Of a stretch of DNA of 35,834 bases, positions 8,201 through 15,084 are shown one piece after another. A model generated the notes under the pieces. It was not told where the DNA came from and did no database searches. It saw only the letters and a list, made by a program, of their open reading frames with translations. Position 1 is the stretch's first letter; every line of letters begins with the position of its first letter. The DNA is from S015-6 sp964384945 (GTDB lineage Bacteria; Desulfobacterota; DSWW01): assembly GCA_964384945.1 (NCBI GenBank), contig CAYLMK010000039.1, positions 1-35,834 of the forward strand, written 5' to 3'. A program made the position numbers and the translations under genes.

Positions 8201-9700
8201 TTGCTCGGACGGAATCTGTTTCCTGTGTGGATCGGCATCGCGGCGTTGTCGGGCCTGTTCCTCTTGGGCCAGGAAACCTGGCCGCCGCCGGGCGGCTGCG
8301 TGACGGACGCGGGCTGCGACGACGGGGTGCCGTGCAACGGCGCGGAGACCTGCGTGGCGAATGTCTGCCAGGCCGGGGGCGGCGAGTGCGACGACCCGGT
8401 CTTCGCGGACATGACCACCTCCCTGGAGCACCGCGGCCCGGGCACAGAGGTGAACTACATCGTGGCCCACGAAGGGAGCCTCTTCGCCACGGTGTCCACC
8501 TGGAACGCCTCGGACATCGAGATACCGATCACGGTCCTGCGCAAGGACGCTCCGGCCGCGGACTGGGTAACGGACTTCACGCTCCCCAAGGTCGAGGAGG
8601 AACTCTACACGCGCGCCGAGAGCATGGCCCGGCTCACCTTCACGACGGACTACACCGGCACGCCGCTGGCCGAACCCGTGACGCTGCTCATCCTGGGTTC
8701 GGGCCAGCAGAGCGGTGACCCGGTGGCCTATCCCTGGAACGCCACCGTCTGGACGCGCGTCGCCGCGGGTCACTGGGAAAGGGTCGTCTTGCCGGGCGGG
8801 GTTTTCCGTCCCTGCGACGGCTCGAACCAGGCAGGCGTCCGTTCGCTCGAGGTGTACCATGACCCGGTGCTCGGCCGCGACATCCTGTTCATCGGGCAGG
8901 TGAGCGGCCGCATCCACCGCGCCGGCTATGACCCGGCCGCGCCCGGCCGGCTCTCCATCGAACCGGAGCCGGTCTTCCAGGGGTCGGGCCGCGTCATGTC
9001 CCTGCGGGCCACACCGTTCGGCCTGTTCGCCGCGGTCTCGCAGAAGAACCTGGAAGGGGACTGCCACGAGACGCCGGGCCTGCCCGAGGGGCTCATCCGC
9101 TACCTGGACGGCACCGAGGCCGTGGACATCGAAGCGGATCCCCTGGGCGCCTTCGAGCACCTGGACACCTGGGAGACCGACGGACGGCCCGCGGAGGATT
9201 CCTGCCGCGGTCTGACCTTGCTGCCTCACCCGGAGATCCCGGGCGAAAGCGCGCTTTTCGGCGGCCTCGAGGACCCGGGACACATCGTTTATTGGGAGAA
9301 CCTCGCGGTCTCGCCCACCCGCGTTCTGGAGCTCGACATTGTGGACTATCTCGACGGCTACCGGGGCGGAGACTGGTCCGGAGTGCGCATCGGCCCGTAC
9401 AACGAGTTCACCCTTGCCGCGGACCCGGCCACATTCGAACCCCTTCACCTGATCGGCCTGTACGTGAAGGCAGCCAACACGGACCTCGCCTCCTACTTCC
9501 TGGTGCGCCGGTTCGACGGCTCCTACGGGAGTGTGAAGATCCCCAGCCCGGACGCCAAGGCCCTGCGGGGCACCCGCACGATCGTCCCCTCGCCGTGGCC
9601 CGAGGACCACGGCCGGGTCTTCTACTTCGGAGGGTTCGATGGCCACGGCGGCCCGCACACGGCCACGGCCTGGATCGTCAAGGGGACGATCCCCGAGTAG
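8201..9700 (+). CDS. Exported propeller-like protein with GLFLLGQETWPP leader and Cys-rich segment
   Basis: 499 residues. The TTG start is chosen because AAGGAGGG lies at the right distance and because translation from it (MLGRNLFPVWIG...) aligns position by position with the leader of the gene at 6044. Opening 11 codons earlier at an ATG would leave that ribosome site inside the gene. After the leader comes a six-cysteine stretch (GCVTDAGCDDGVPCNGAETC...) like the disulfide-rich repeats seen in myxobacterial and deltaproteobacterial surface proteins. The remaining 430 residues have propeller-like repeating beta character (LEVYHDPVLGRDILFIGQV, LTLLPHPEIPGESALFGGL, RVFYFGGFDGHGG). No catalytic motif is visible. 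It is the last gene of the exported-protein cluster. Function unknown. Confidence 0.78.
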   Translation: MLGRNLFPVWIGIAALSGLFLLGQETWPPPGGCVTDAGCDDGVPCNGAETCVANVCQAGGGECDDPVFADMTTSLEHRGPGTEVNYIVAHEGSLFATVSTWNASDIEIPITVLRKDAPAADWVTDFTLPKVEEELYTRAESMARLTFTTDYTGTPLAEPVTLLILGSGQQSGDPVAYPWNATVWTRVAAGHWERVVLPGGVFRPCDGSNQAGVRSLEVYHDPVLGRDILFIGQVSGRIHRAGYDPAAPGRLSIEPEPVFQGSGRVMSLRATPFGLFAAVSQKNLEGDCHETPGLPEGLIRYLDGTEAVDIEADPLGAFEHLDTWETDGRPAEDSCRGLTLLPHPEIPGESALFGGLEDPGHIVYWENLAVSPTRVLELDIVDYLDGYRGGDWSGVRIGPYNEFTLAADPATFEPLHLIGLYVKAANTDLASYFLVRRFDGSYGSVKIPSPDAKALRGTRTIVPSPWPEDHGRVFYFGGFDGHGGPHTATAWIVKGTIPE

Positions 9701-10120
9701 TGTTACCGGGCACTGCCGAATTCGCAATGGCCCGGGGGCAGCGCCTCCCGGCGTGCGCGGGCGGAGACTGACCGGCTGTCCTTCCCCAAGGGACGAGGGT
9801 CTCGTCCGGGAAGCCCCCGCGTGAACTCGGGAGCGGCCGGCGGTACGCATGCCTCGAGCCTTGTCTCATTACGTCTTCCGGCGAACGATCATGACACCGG
9901 CCACACTCGAGCCGGCTGCATGGGCCTTCCCGGGGTTTCGGGGGCGCGGCAGCCGACTCGACGAATGGCCTGGTTGCGCGGTCGATGTCTACGGTAGCGA
10001 TGATTTGGCGCAAGTCCCGTCTCGAGGAAGACGGCGGTCCAGGGAGGATGGCCCCGACGTGAAGGGACCGGGGGCCGTTCCGCGGACGGATGAACCGGCG
10101 CCGCCGGGACGGAGGCAGGG
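9701..10120. other. Gene-free stretch between convergent genes
   Basis: No credible coding region on either strand. A loose inverted pair CCGGGC (9706-9711) and GCCCGG (9730-9735) directly after the preceding stop could fold as a transcription barrier, but no T tract follows. Confidence 0.5.
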
Positions 10121-10486
10121 TTACCGAAGAGGAAAACGGACCAGAGCGATGCGCCGCGCCGCGAGGAACTCCGGTCCGAGGCGCAGGGGAAGAGGGCGGC
10201 GGTCCCGGATTTCAGCGAGACGGGCCTCGGTAACGAAAAGAATGGTCTTCCCCGGTTCGAGTTCCGAGCCGGCCGGCTCTGGGGCGAACCCTTCTGCCAG
10301 GAGCCGGGCGCACGCCTCTTCCGGGACCTCCCATGCGGAGCTAGCCTCGGCCAGGAGCCGCCTCATTCGAAACCAGACCCCCTTGGCATGGTGACGTTGG
10401 CGGTACTCCCAGGCCCGCACCGCGGCGCGCGATCGAACCTGGCTCACACGCCTGTGCATCGCGGCGGTCGACGGGTTCGGGTTCAC
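10121..10486 (-). CDS. Small basic protein partnered with a nucleotidyltransferase
   Basis: 121 residues from a GTG that overlaps the upstream stop codon (GTGA), which implies translational coupling with the nucleotidyltransferase-fold gene. The N-terminal half is helical and very basic (RAAVRAWEYRQRHHAKGVWFRMRRLLA), followed by EVPEEACARLLAEGF and a beta-rich end (GKTILFVTEARLAEI). No known domain is recognised. The RQRHH cluster is not an R-x4-6-H HEPN motif in a convincing context. Tight coupling to a nucleotidyltransferase suggests the two products act together, for example as a toxin-antitoxin-like or RNA-modifying pair; that is inference only. Confidence 0.7.
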   Translation of the reverse strand: MNPNPSTAAMHRRVSQVRSRAAVRAWEYRQRHHAKGVWFRMRRLLAEASSAWEVPEEACARLLAEGFAPEPAGSELEPGKTILFVTEARLAEIRDRRPLPLRLGPEFLAARRIALVRFPLR

Positions 10487-11199
10487 ACGGTCCCCCCCCG
10501 GCACTGCTCCTCGATCGTCCGGAGCAGGTCCACGATGAGCCGACGGTGAGGCCTCGGGTCGGGCATGCCCGGGACCGGATCCATCAGGGAAAGGAGGGTC
10601 AGGTTCGCACAGACCGAATGCCCGAGTTCGGCCGGCAGGGTCCGACAAAGCGCCAGGGTCTCCTCGATGTCGCGGTCCCGAGCCAGAAGGAGGAGCCCCA
10701 GGGCCACCAACAGGTCCCGGTCCCCCTTGATGCCGCTGCGCTCCGTAACGAGTTTCTCCAGCAGAAGTCCCGAAAGGGCGGGAACCGGGACCGCCATCCC
10801 CTCCAGCCTCACATGCCCGCCGGGCCGGAGCAGGGAAAGGGGACCGAAAACCATCAGGGGGAGTTCGGGGTCATCAAATACGCGGCTGTCGGCCGCGTCC
10901 CGGATCGAGGCATCCATGCCCAGGAAGTTCACCTCGAGCAATCCCGGCGAATCGGGCACCCAGACCGACGGCTCCTCCCTGGAGGGACGAAATCCTGGGA
11001 TCCCGGCAAGGGTCTTCTTCACCCGGCCGTGCGCCTCCAGCGGGACCCCGATATCCACATCCTGGGACACGACCAGTGTGGAGGCGGCGCCGGGCTCGAG
11101 CAGGTTCGGGACCTCGGAACCCACCACGAGGACACCGGGGATCTCGAAGAGAGGCGCCACCGAGCGTAACGTCCCGACGAGCCGATCGCGGAACTGCAT
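10483..11199 (-). CDS. Nucleotidyltransferase-fold protein (AbiEii/MNT-like)
   Basis: 238 residues. The N-terminal part shows the signature arrangement of the polymerase-beta-type nucleotidyltransferase fold: a hydrophobic strand ending in GS (VLVVGSEV, 27-28), then a strand with two acidic residues DVDIGV (47-49). The later helix LLLEKLVTERSGIKGDRDLL resembles the K...R...KD-x-DL segment of AbiEii-like transferases. Such proteins transfer NMP to proteins or RNA, or serve as toxins or antitoxins; the target here is unknown. GAGGA precedes the ATG, a consensus-like promoter lies 95 bases upstream, and the small downstream gene overlaps its stop. The spacing between GS and DxD is longer than usual. 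Confidence 0.72.
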   Translation of the reverse strand: MQFRDRLVGTLRSVAPLFEIPGVLVVGSEVPNLLEPGAASTLVVSQDVDIGVPLEAHGRVKKTLAGIPGFRPSREEPSVWVPDSPGLLEVNFLGMDASIRDAADSRVFDDPELPLMVFGPLSLLRPGGHVRLEGMAVPVPALSGLLLEKLVTERSGIKGDRDLLVALGLLLLARDRDIEETLALCRTLPAELGHSVCANLTLLSLMDPVPGMPDPRPHRRLIVDLLRTIEEQCRGGTV

Positions 11200-11293
11200 G
11201 CCGCACCGTCCTCACGCATGCCGAGGGATGAGCGCAACGCCGCAGAGGGGCGTTCTGGGCAAGGCCCTATCCCATCACAAGAACACATCGACC

Positions 11294-11322
11294 ATGCTAG
11301 AGGCGGGAAAAGGCCGTGTCAA
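11294..11322 (-). promoter_or_regulatory. Sigma-70-type promoter for the nucleotidyltransferase pair
   Basis: On the minus strand: TTGACA (11322-11317), 17 bases, TAGCAT (11299-11294). It points at the gene starting at 11199 and leaves a leader of roughly 90 bases. The -35 is a perfect consensus. Confidence 0.6.
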
Positions 11323-11483
11323 CGCATCTCTTAAGGTCGCAGAGAGGGCGATCAATCCAATGGGAGGGTCCATTCCGGCAGGGATGTAGTCCACAGCCTC
11401 CGACCTATTGCACCCGACTCTTTCCACGGATAGAGCCGAGCGGTGTGTGCCTGATTGCGCGCTTCCCGCGAAGCCCCGTCCGG

Positions 11484-12458
11484 TCAATGCACAAGGGGAT
11501 GCAGATCGGGGCGGCAAATCCCGCACGGGACCATCCCGGCCCGCTCGGCGTCCTCGCGCGAGGCAAAACGCGTGACCGGCGCGGGCGGCGCCTCATCGAG
11601 AAAGGGGCACGTCGGCAGGCAGTAGGCCCCGATCCCGGGATACGCCGCATACATGGCGCGGGAGCGGATCGACGGGGCCCCGGCCTGCCGGGTCACGGGC
11701 ACGCCCTCCAGGGCCAAGAGCCGCTCTTTCAGAACCAGCTTGTCGCCTGCGTAGCCGGTCAGCGAGCCCGAGGCGCCGACCACTCGGTGACACGGAATCA
11801 CGATGGGAAGCGGGTTGGAGCGGAGCGCCTGTCCGACGGCCCTCGGAGCAGACGGCTTGCCGATTTGGAGGGCAAGACCGGCATAGGACATGACGGCCCC
11901 GAAGGGAATGGCCCTTGCCGCCTCCAGGACGGACCGATGGAAATCGCTCCGCACGAGACGAAGGTCCAGCGGCCAGTCGAGCCTGCGCAGGCGGCCCTCC
12001 AGATACTGCAGGAGATCCCGGTAGACAGACTCGAGGTCGGCCCCCTCCTGTATCCATTCCGCCTCGGGAATGGGAACCCGAAGCAGGCGGGAGGCACGAA
12101 GCGTCTTCCTGTGGTGCAGATATTCGATCCCGGCGACCCCGAGTTCGGACCTCGCGATCAGGACACGGCCGAGGGGAGACGGGAAGATGCGGTAGGCGAG
12201 CATTCGGCTCCGGAGGTCTGCGAGCAGGGCCTCGAGCCGATCCCGGGCTCCTGCCAACGGAACGTCCGGTGGGGCTTCGTCCCGCAGGTCAGACACCGCC
12301 CGGTCCAGGCCGCGATATGCTTCGTACTCGCTCCGGCAAGGCCTGCAAAGGGCCACGTGGCGTTCCACGCGCCTCCTGGCCTCCTCCGAGGCCTCCCCGA
12401 TCGCGGCCGCCAGGAGGTCCTCTTCGATCTGCCTGCACGGGTCGGGTTTCTTGCTCAT
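11484..12458 (-). CDS. zf-HC2 anti-sigma domain fused to O6-alkylguanine-DNA methyltransferase and Ada-type Cys4 domain
   Basis: 324 residues in three parts. Residues 1-60: a zinc-binding anti-sigma (ZAS/zf-HC2) domain with Cys8 and the H-x3-C-x2-C motif (His34, Cys38, Cys41). Residues 88-252: a complete methyltransferase domain, with FHRSVLEAARAIPFGAVMSY, IGKP, RAVGQALRSNPLPIVIPCHR (acceptor Cys223) and LTGYAGDKLVLKERLLALEG. Residues 265-318: an Ada N-domain-like zinc site with C-x3-C (280, 284), 27 residues, C-x2-C (312, 315). In E. coli Ada this site (Cys38/42/69/72) accepts methyl groups from phosphotriesters and triggers transcription. Here it is C-terminal and the AraC-type DNA-binding domain is absent. 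The start overlaps the stop of the sigma factor gene by 4 bp (ATGA). Inference: methylation of the protein releases the sigma factor. I know of no described protein with this domain order. Confidence 0.9.
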   Translation of the reverse strand: MSKKPDPCRQIEEDLLAAAIGEASEEARRRVERHVALCRPCRSEYEAYRGLDRAVSDLRDEAPPDVPLAGARDRLEALLADLRSRMLAYRIFPSPLGRVLIARSELGVAGIEYLHHRKTLRASRLLRVPIPEAEWIQEGADLESVYRDLLQYLEGRLRRLDWPLDLRLVRSDFHRSVLEAARAIPFGAVMSYAGLALQIGKPSAPRAVGQALRSNPLPIVIPCHRVVGASGSLTGYAGDKLVLKERLLALEGVPVTRQAGAPSIRSRAMYAAYPGIGAYCLPTCPFLDEAPPAPVTRFASREDAERAGMVPCGICRPDLHPLVH

Positions 12459-12994
12459 GACTGCCCTCCGGGAACCATCCCGCAGCGGTCCAGGGCTTGC
12501 CGAATCTTCCGAAGCGCCTGAAAGACGTGCGCCCGAGCGCCTTCGGCCGAACACCCCAGGGAACCGCCGATTGCCTCGTAATCCATCTCGTGAAGCTTTC
12601 GTTGGATGAAGGCCAGCCGCTGTTTGAGCGGAAGGCCTCGGATCATGCTCTCCAGCAGGGCGCCCGTTTCGCGCGCGGCCAGATCCGTCTCCGCAGCCGT
12701 CCCGGTTGTCTCGGTCGCTTCGGCCTTCGCCCTGGCATAGGCCCTCCGGCGTCGCGTCTCGGAGCGAAAGTGGTTCCTCGCCAGATGGGTCGCGATGGCG
12801 AACAGCCAGGCGCGTACGTTTGCGTCCCTCGGCAACGCTCCGTAAGCCCGGAAGGCACGGAGGAAGGTCTCCTGAGACAAGTCCTCGGCGTCCCCGGCCT
12901 GCCCGATCACACGCCGCAGATACCGCAAGATCTCTTGGTGATGCGCCGAAACCACGGCGTCGAAGCCCCTGTCCTTCATCACCCTATAGGACAC
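12455..12994 (-). CDS. ECF-type RNA polymerase sigma factor
   Basis: About 179 residues. Region 2 is clear (DAEDLSQETFLRAFRAYGAL, then VRAWLFAIATHLARNHFR), followed by a charged linker and a region-4 helix-turn-helix (LPLKQRLAFIQRKLHEMDYEAIGGSLGCS). The absence of regions 1 and 3 places it in the ECF group. A GTG start at 12994 is preferred because GGAAGG stands six bases upstream. The alternative ATG at 12979 has no usable ribosome site. The stop overlaps the start of the methyltransferase/anti-sigma fusion by 4 bp, the usual arrangement of an ECF sigma factor with its cognate anti-sigma factor. Its regulon is not visible from this window; the divergent small gene at 13267 and its own operon are possible targets. 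Confidence 0.88.
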   Translation of the reverse strand: MSYRVMKDRGFDAVVSAHHQEILRYLRRVIGQAGDAEDLSQETFLRAFRAYGALPRDANVRAWLFAIATHLARNHFRSETRRRRAYARAKAEATETTGTAAETDLAARETGALLESMIRGLPLKQRLAFIQRKLHEMDYEAIGGSLGCSAEGARAHVFQALRKIRQALDRCGMVPGGQS

Positions 12995-13266
12995 CGCTCG
13001 CCTTCCGGCGTGAAATGAGGGCCGCACCTGTTCGTCCTCGCAGGCGCCGCTCGCTCCGGCCTTCCTCCGGCGGCGCCGCTCCCTTGAGGCCCCTTTATCC
13101 TACCTGCGTTCACCCCGGAACGCCATCACGGGCCTCGCAGGAAAAAAGCTGGCACCGCCATTTCACGGAAGCGGCCTTGCGGGGTCTCAATAGGCAACGG
13201 AACAGAAGTGGGAGGCAAGGGCAGGCAGACGCCTCGTCATCTCAGATGGAACAGGAGGAAATCGTC

Positions 13267-13473
13267 ATGCAGATCAACGGCAGCGCAATCCGGTATCAGG
13301 CGGCCCTCTCGCCGGAGCATCTGTGGGAGGCGGCCAAGGTGTGGGCCAGAACACACATCCGTCAGGAGACGCTGTTCGACGCCGCGCTCACGCTGGCGAC
13401 CTTGGGATCGGCCGGCTTCGTACTCGTCGGGCTGCACAGGATCGTTCTGAGCTGGACTGCGACGGGATTCTAG
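13267..13473 (+). CDS. Small single-helix membrane protein
   Basis: 68 residues starting behind AGGAGGAA at good spacing. Residues 1-35 are polar; 36-62 form a hydrophobic stretch (LFDAALTLATLGSAGFVLVGLHRIVLSW) long enough for one membrane helix. No family is recognised. It is transcribed away from the sigma factor operon, so the roughly 270 bp between them must carry both promoters; no clear promoter could be read there. Being next to the sigma/anti-sigma pair, it may be a target or accessory, but nothing in the sequence proves it. Confidence 0.6.
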   Translation: MQINGSAIRYQAALSPEHLWEAAKVWARTHIRQETLFDAALTLATLGSAGFVLVGLHRIVLSWTATGF

Positions 13474-13509
13474 CGAAGTGGCGGCAAGGCGCCGGGAGCC
13501 TTCGCTTCC

Positions 13510-15066
13510 TCAGGGCACGGCCCACGAAGGGAGGACCCCGGGAGAGATCCCCAGGACCGGCACGCCGATGGCGAACATGAGCAAGGGGATCAGGATCAAC
13601 CCGATGAGGTTCACGGCGATGCCCGCCTTTGCCATGGTCGGGATGTCCAGGCAGCCGCTCCCGAACACGATCGCGTTGGGAGGCGTAGCCACAGGGAGCA
13701 TGAAGGCGCAGGAAGCGCTCAAGGTGGCGGGAATCATCAGAAGGAGGGGGTTGACGCCCACCTCCACGGCCGTAGCCGCCAGGATCGGCAGCATCACGGC
13801 CGCCGTCGCCGTATTGGAGGTCAATTCGGTGAGCAGGGTCATCATGGCGCAGACCGCCGCGACCATGGCCACCGGCGGAAAGGAATGCATCCCGCTCAGT
13901 CCCTGGGCAAACCAGGCGGAAAGCCCGGACGTCTGAAAGGCCCCGGCCAGGGCGAACCCGCCCCCAAAAAGCAACAGGAGGTCCCAGGGGATCCGGCGGG
14001 CGGTATCCCAGTCGAGGACGCGGATCCCCTGCTTCCTGTCGGCCGGAATGAAGAAGAGGGGCAGCGACACGGCCATGGCCACCGTGGAATCCTTGATGAA
14101 GCCGGCCCAGGGGAGGAGGCCGGACCACCCGGGCACCCGCAGGGCTCCCAGGTCCAGGGGCTCCCGGGTCATCCAGAGCAGGGCAGCGACGACGAAGGCG
14201 ACGAGCGTCACCCGCTCTCCCCGACCCATCCGGGCTAGGCCGTCCCGCTCCCCACGCAGGAAGGCCCTTCCCTCACCGGCCTTCAGGCCCTTTACAGGAA
14301 ATGCGATCCAACAGAGGTAGGCCCAGACGGCGGGCACGAAAAGCAGCACGAGCGGAACCCCGAGGACCATCCATTGGGCGAAGCTGATCTCCGGCGCCCC
14401 GGGGAAGAGCCGGACCAACTGGCCCGCGAGCACGATGTTGGGGGGCGTACCGACCAGGGTTCCCATGCCGCCGATGCTGGCGCTGTAAGCAATCCCGATC
14501 ATCAGGGCCACGCTGAAGTTCCGCTTCTCCCCCGGCTGCCCGCGGACCTCCTCCGGCTTGGAGCCGGTCACGTACGCGACCACCGAAACGGCAATCGGAA
14601 GCATCATCACTGCCGTGGCCGTGTTCGAGATCCACATCGAAACGAAGGCCGTGGCCGCCATGAATCCCAGGACGATCCCCCTCGGCCTGATGCCCAGGAT
14701 GGCGAGGACGTGAACCGCCATCCTTCTGTGCAGCCCCCATCTCTGCATGGCCGCTGCCAGCAGGAGGCCGCCCATGAACAGGAAGATGTTCGGGTCCGCA
14801 AAGGCCTGCGCGGTGGGCTCAGCCCCCTGGATTCCCAGAAGCGGGAAAAGGACCAGCGGAAGCATGGCGACGACGGCAAGACTCACGACCTCCGCAATCC
14901 ACCAGACCGCCATCAGGGCGGCCACGCCCAGAAGCTTCGCCGCCTCGGGCGTCATGCCCTCCGGCGGCGGCAGGAGCAGGGCGAGGAGCAGGAGCCCCGG
15001 GCCGAGCAGCAGCCAGGCCCTTGCCCTGCGGGTGGCCCTCGCCATTTCCGATGCCGCCTGCCTCAT
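13510..15066 (-). CDS. DASS-family (SLC13) anion:sodium symporter
   Basis: 518 residues with about 11-12 hydrophobic segments. Both diagnostic SNT motifs of divalent anion:Na+ symporters are present: ISNTATAVMMLPI in the first half and TSNTATAAVMLPIL in the second, each next to a second half-repeat element (GTLVGTPPNIVLAG and ATPPNAIVFGSG). Such carriers import succinate, malate, citrate or sulfate with sodium; the substrate cannot be told here. The start lies 18 bases after the stop of the PHP/helicase gene, with GAGGAAGG in between, so the two are probably co-transcribed. An alternative ATG at 15045 lacks a good ribosome site. Confidence 0.9.
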   Translation of the reverse strand: MRQAASEMARATRRARAWLLLGPGLLLLALLLPPPEGMTPEAAKLLGVAALMAVWWIAEVVSLAVVAMLPLVLFPLLGIQGAEPTAQAFADPNIFLFMGGLLLAAAMQRWGLHRRMAVHVLAILGIRPRGIVLGFMAATAFVSMWISNTATAVMMLPIAVSVVAYVTGSKPEEVRGQPGEKRNFSVALMIGIAYSASIGGMGTLVGTPPNIVLAGQLVRLFPGAPEISFAQWMVLGVPLVLLFVPAVWAYLCWIAFPVKGLKAGEGRAFLRGERDGLARMGRGERVTLVAFVVAALLWMTREPLDLGALRVPGWSGLLPWAGFIKDSTVAMAVSLPLFFIPADRKQGIRVLDWDTARRIPWDLLLLFGGGFALAGAFQTSGLSAWFAQGLSGMHSFPPVAMVAAVCAMMTLLTELTSNTATAAVMLPILAATAVEVGVNPLLLMIPATLSASCAFMLPVATPPNAIVFGSGCLDIPTMAKAGIAVNLIGLILIPLLMFAIGVPVLGISPGVLPSWAVP

Positions 15067-15084
15067 GCGAAGCGACCGCCTTCC

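Noticed and set aside
10121..11199. MNT-HEPN toxin-antitoxin assignment for the coupled pair
   Set aside because: The small protein has no convincing R-x4-6-H motif in a four-helix HEPN setting, so the pair is left as unassigned.
13198..13240. ECF-type promoter (GGAAC at 13199) ahead of the small membrane protein
   Set aside because: No matching -10 element occurs at 15-18 bases; the only GTC-like candidate is about 31 bases away.
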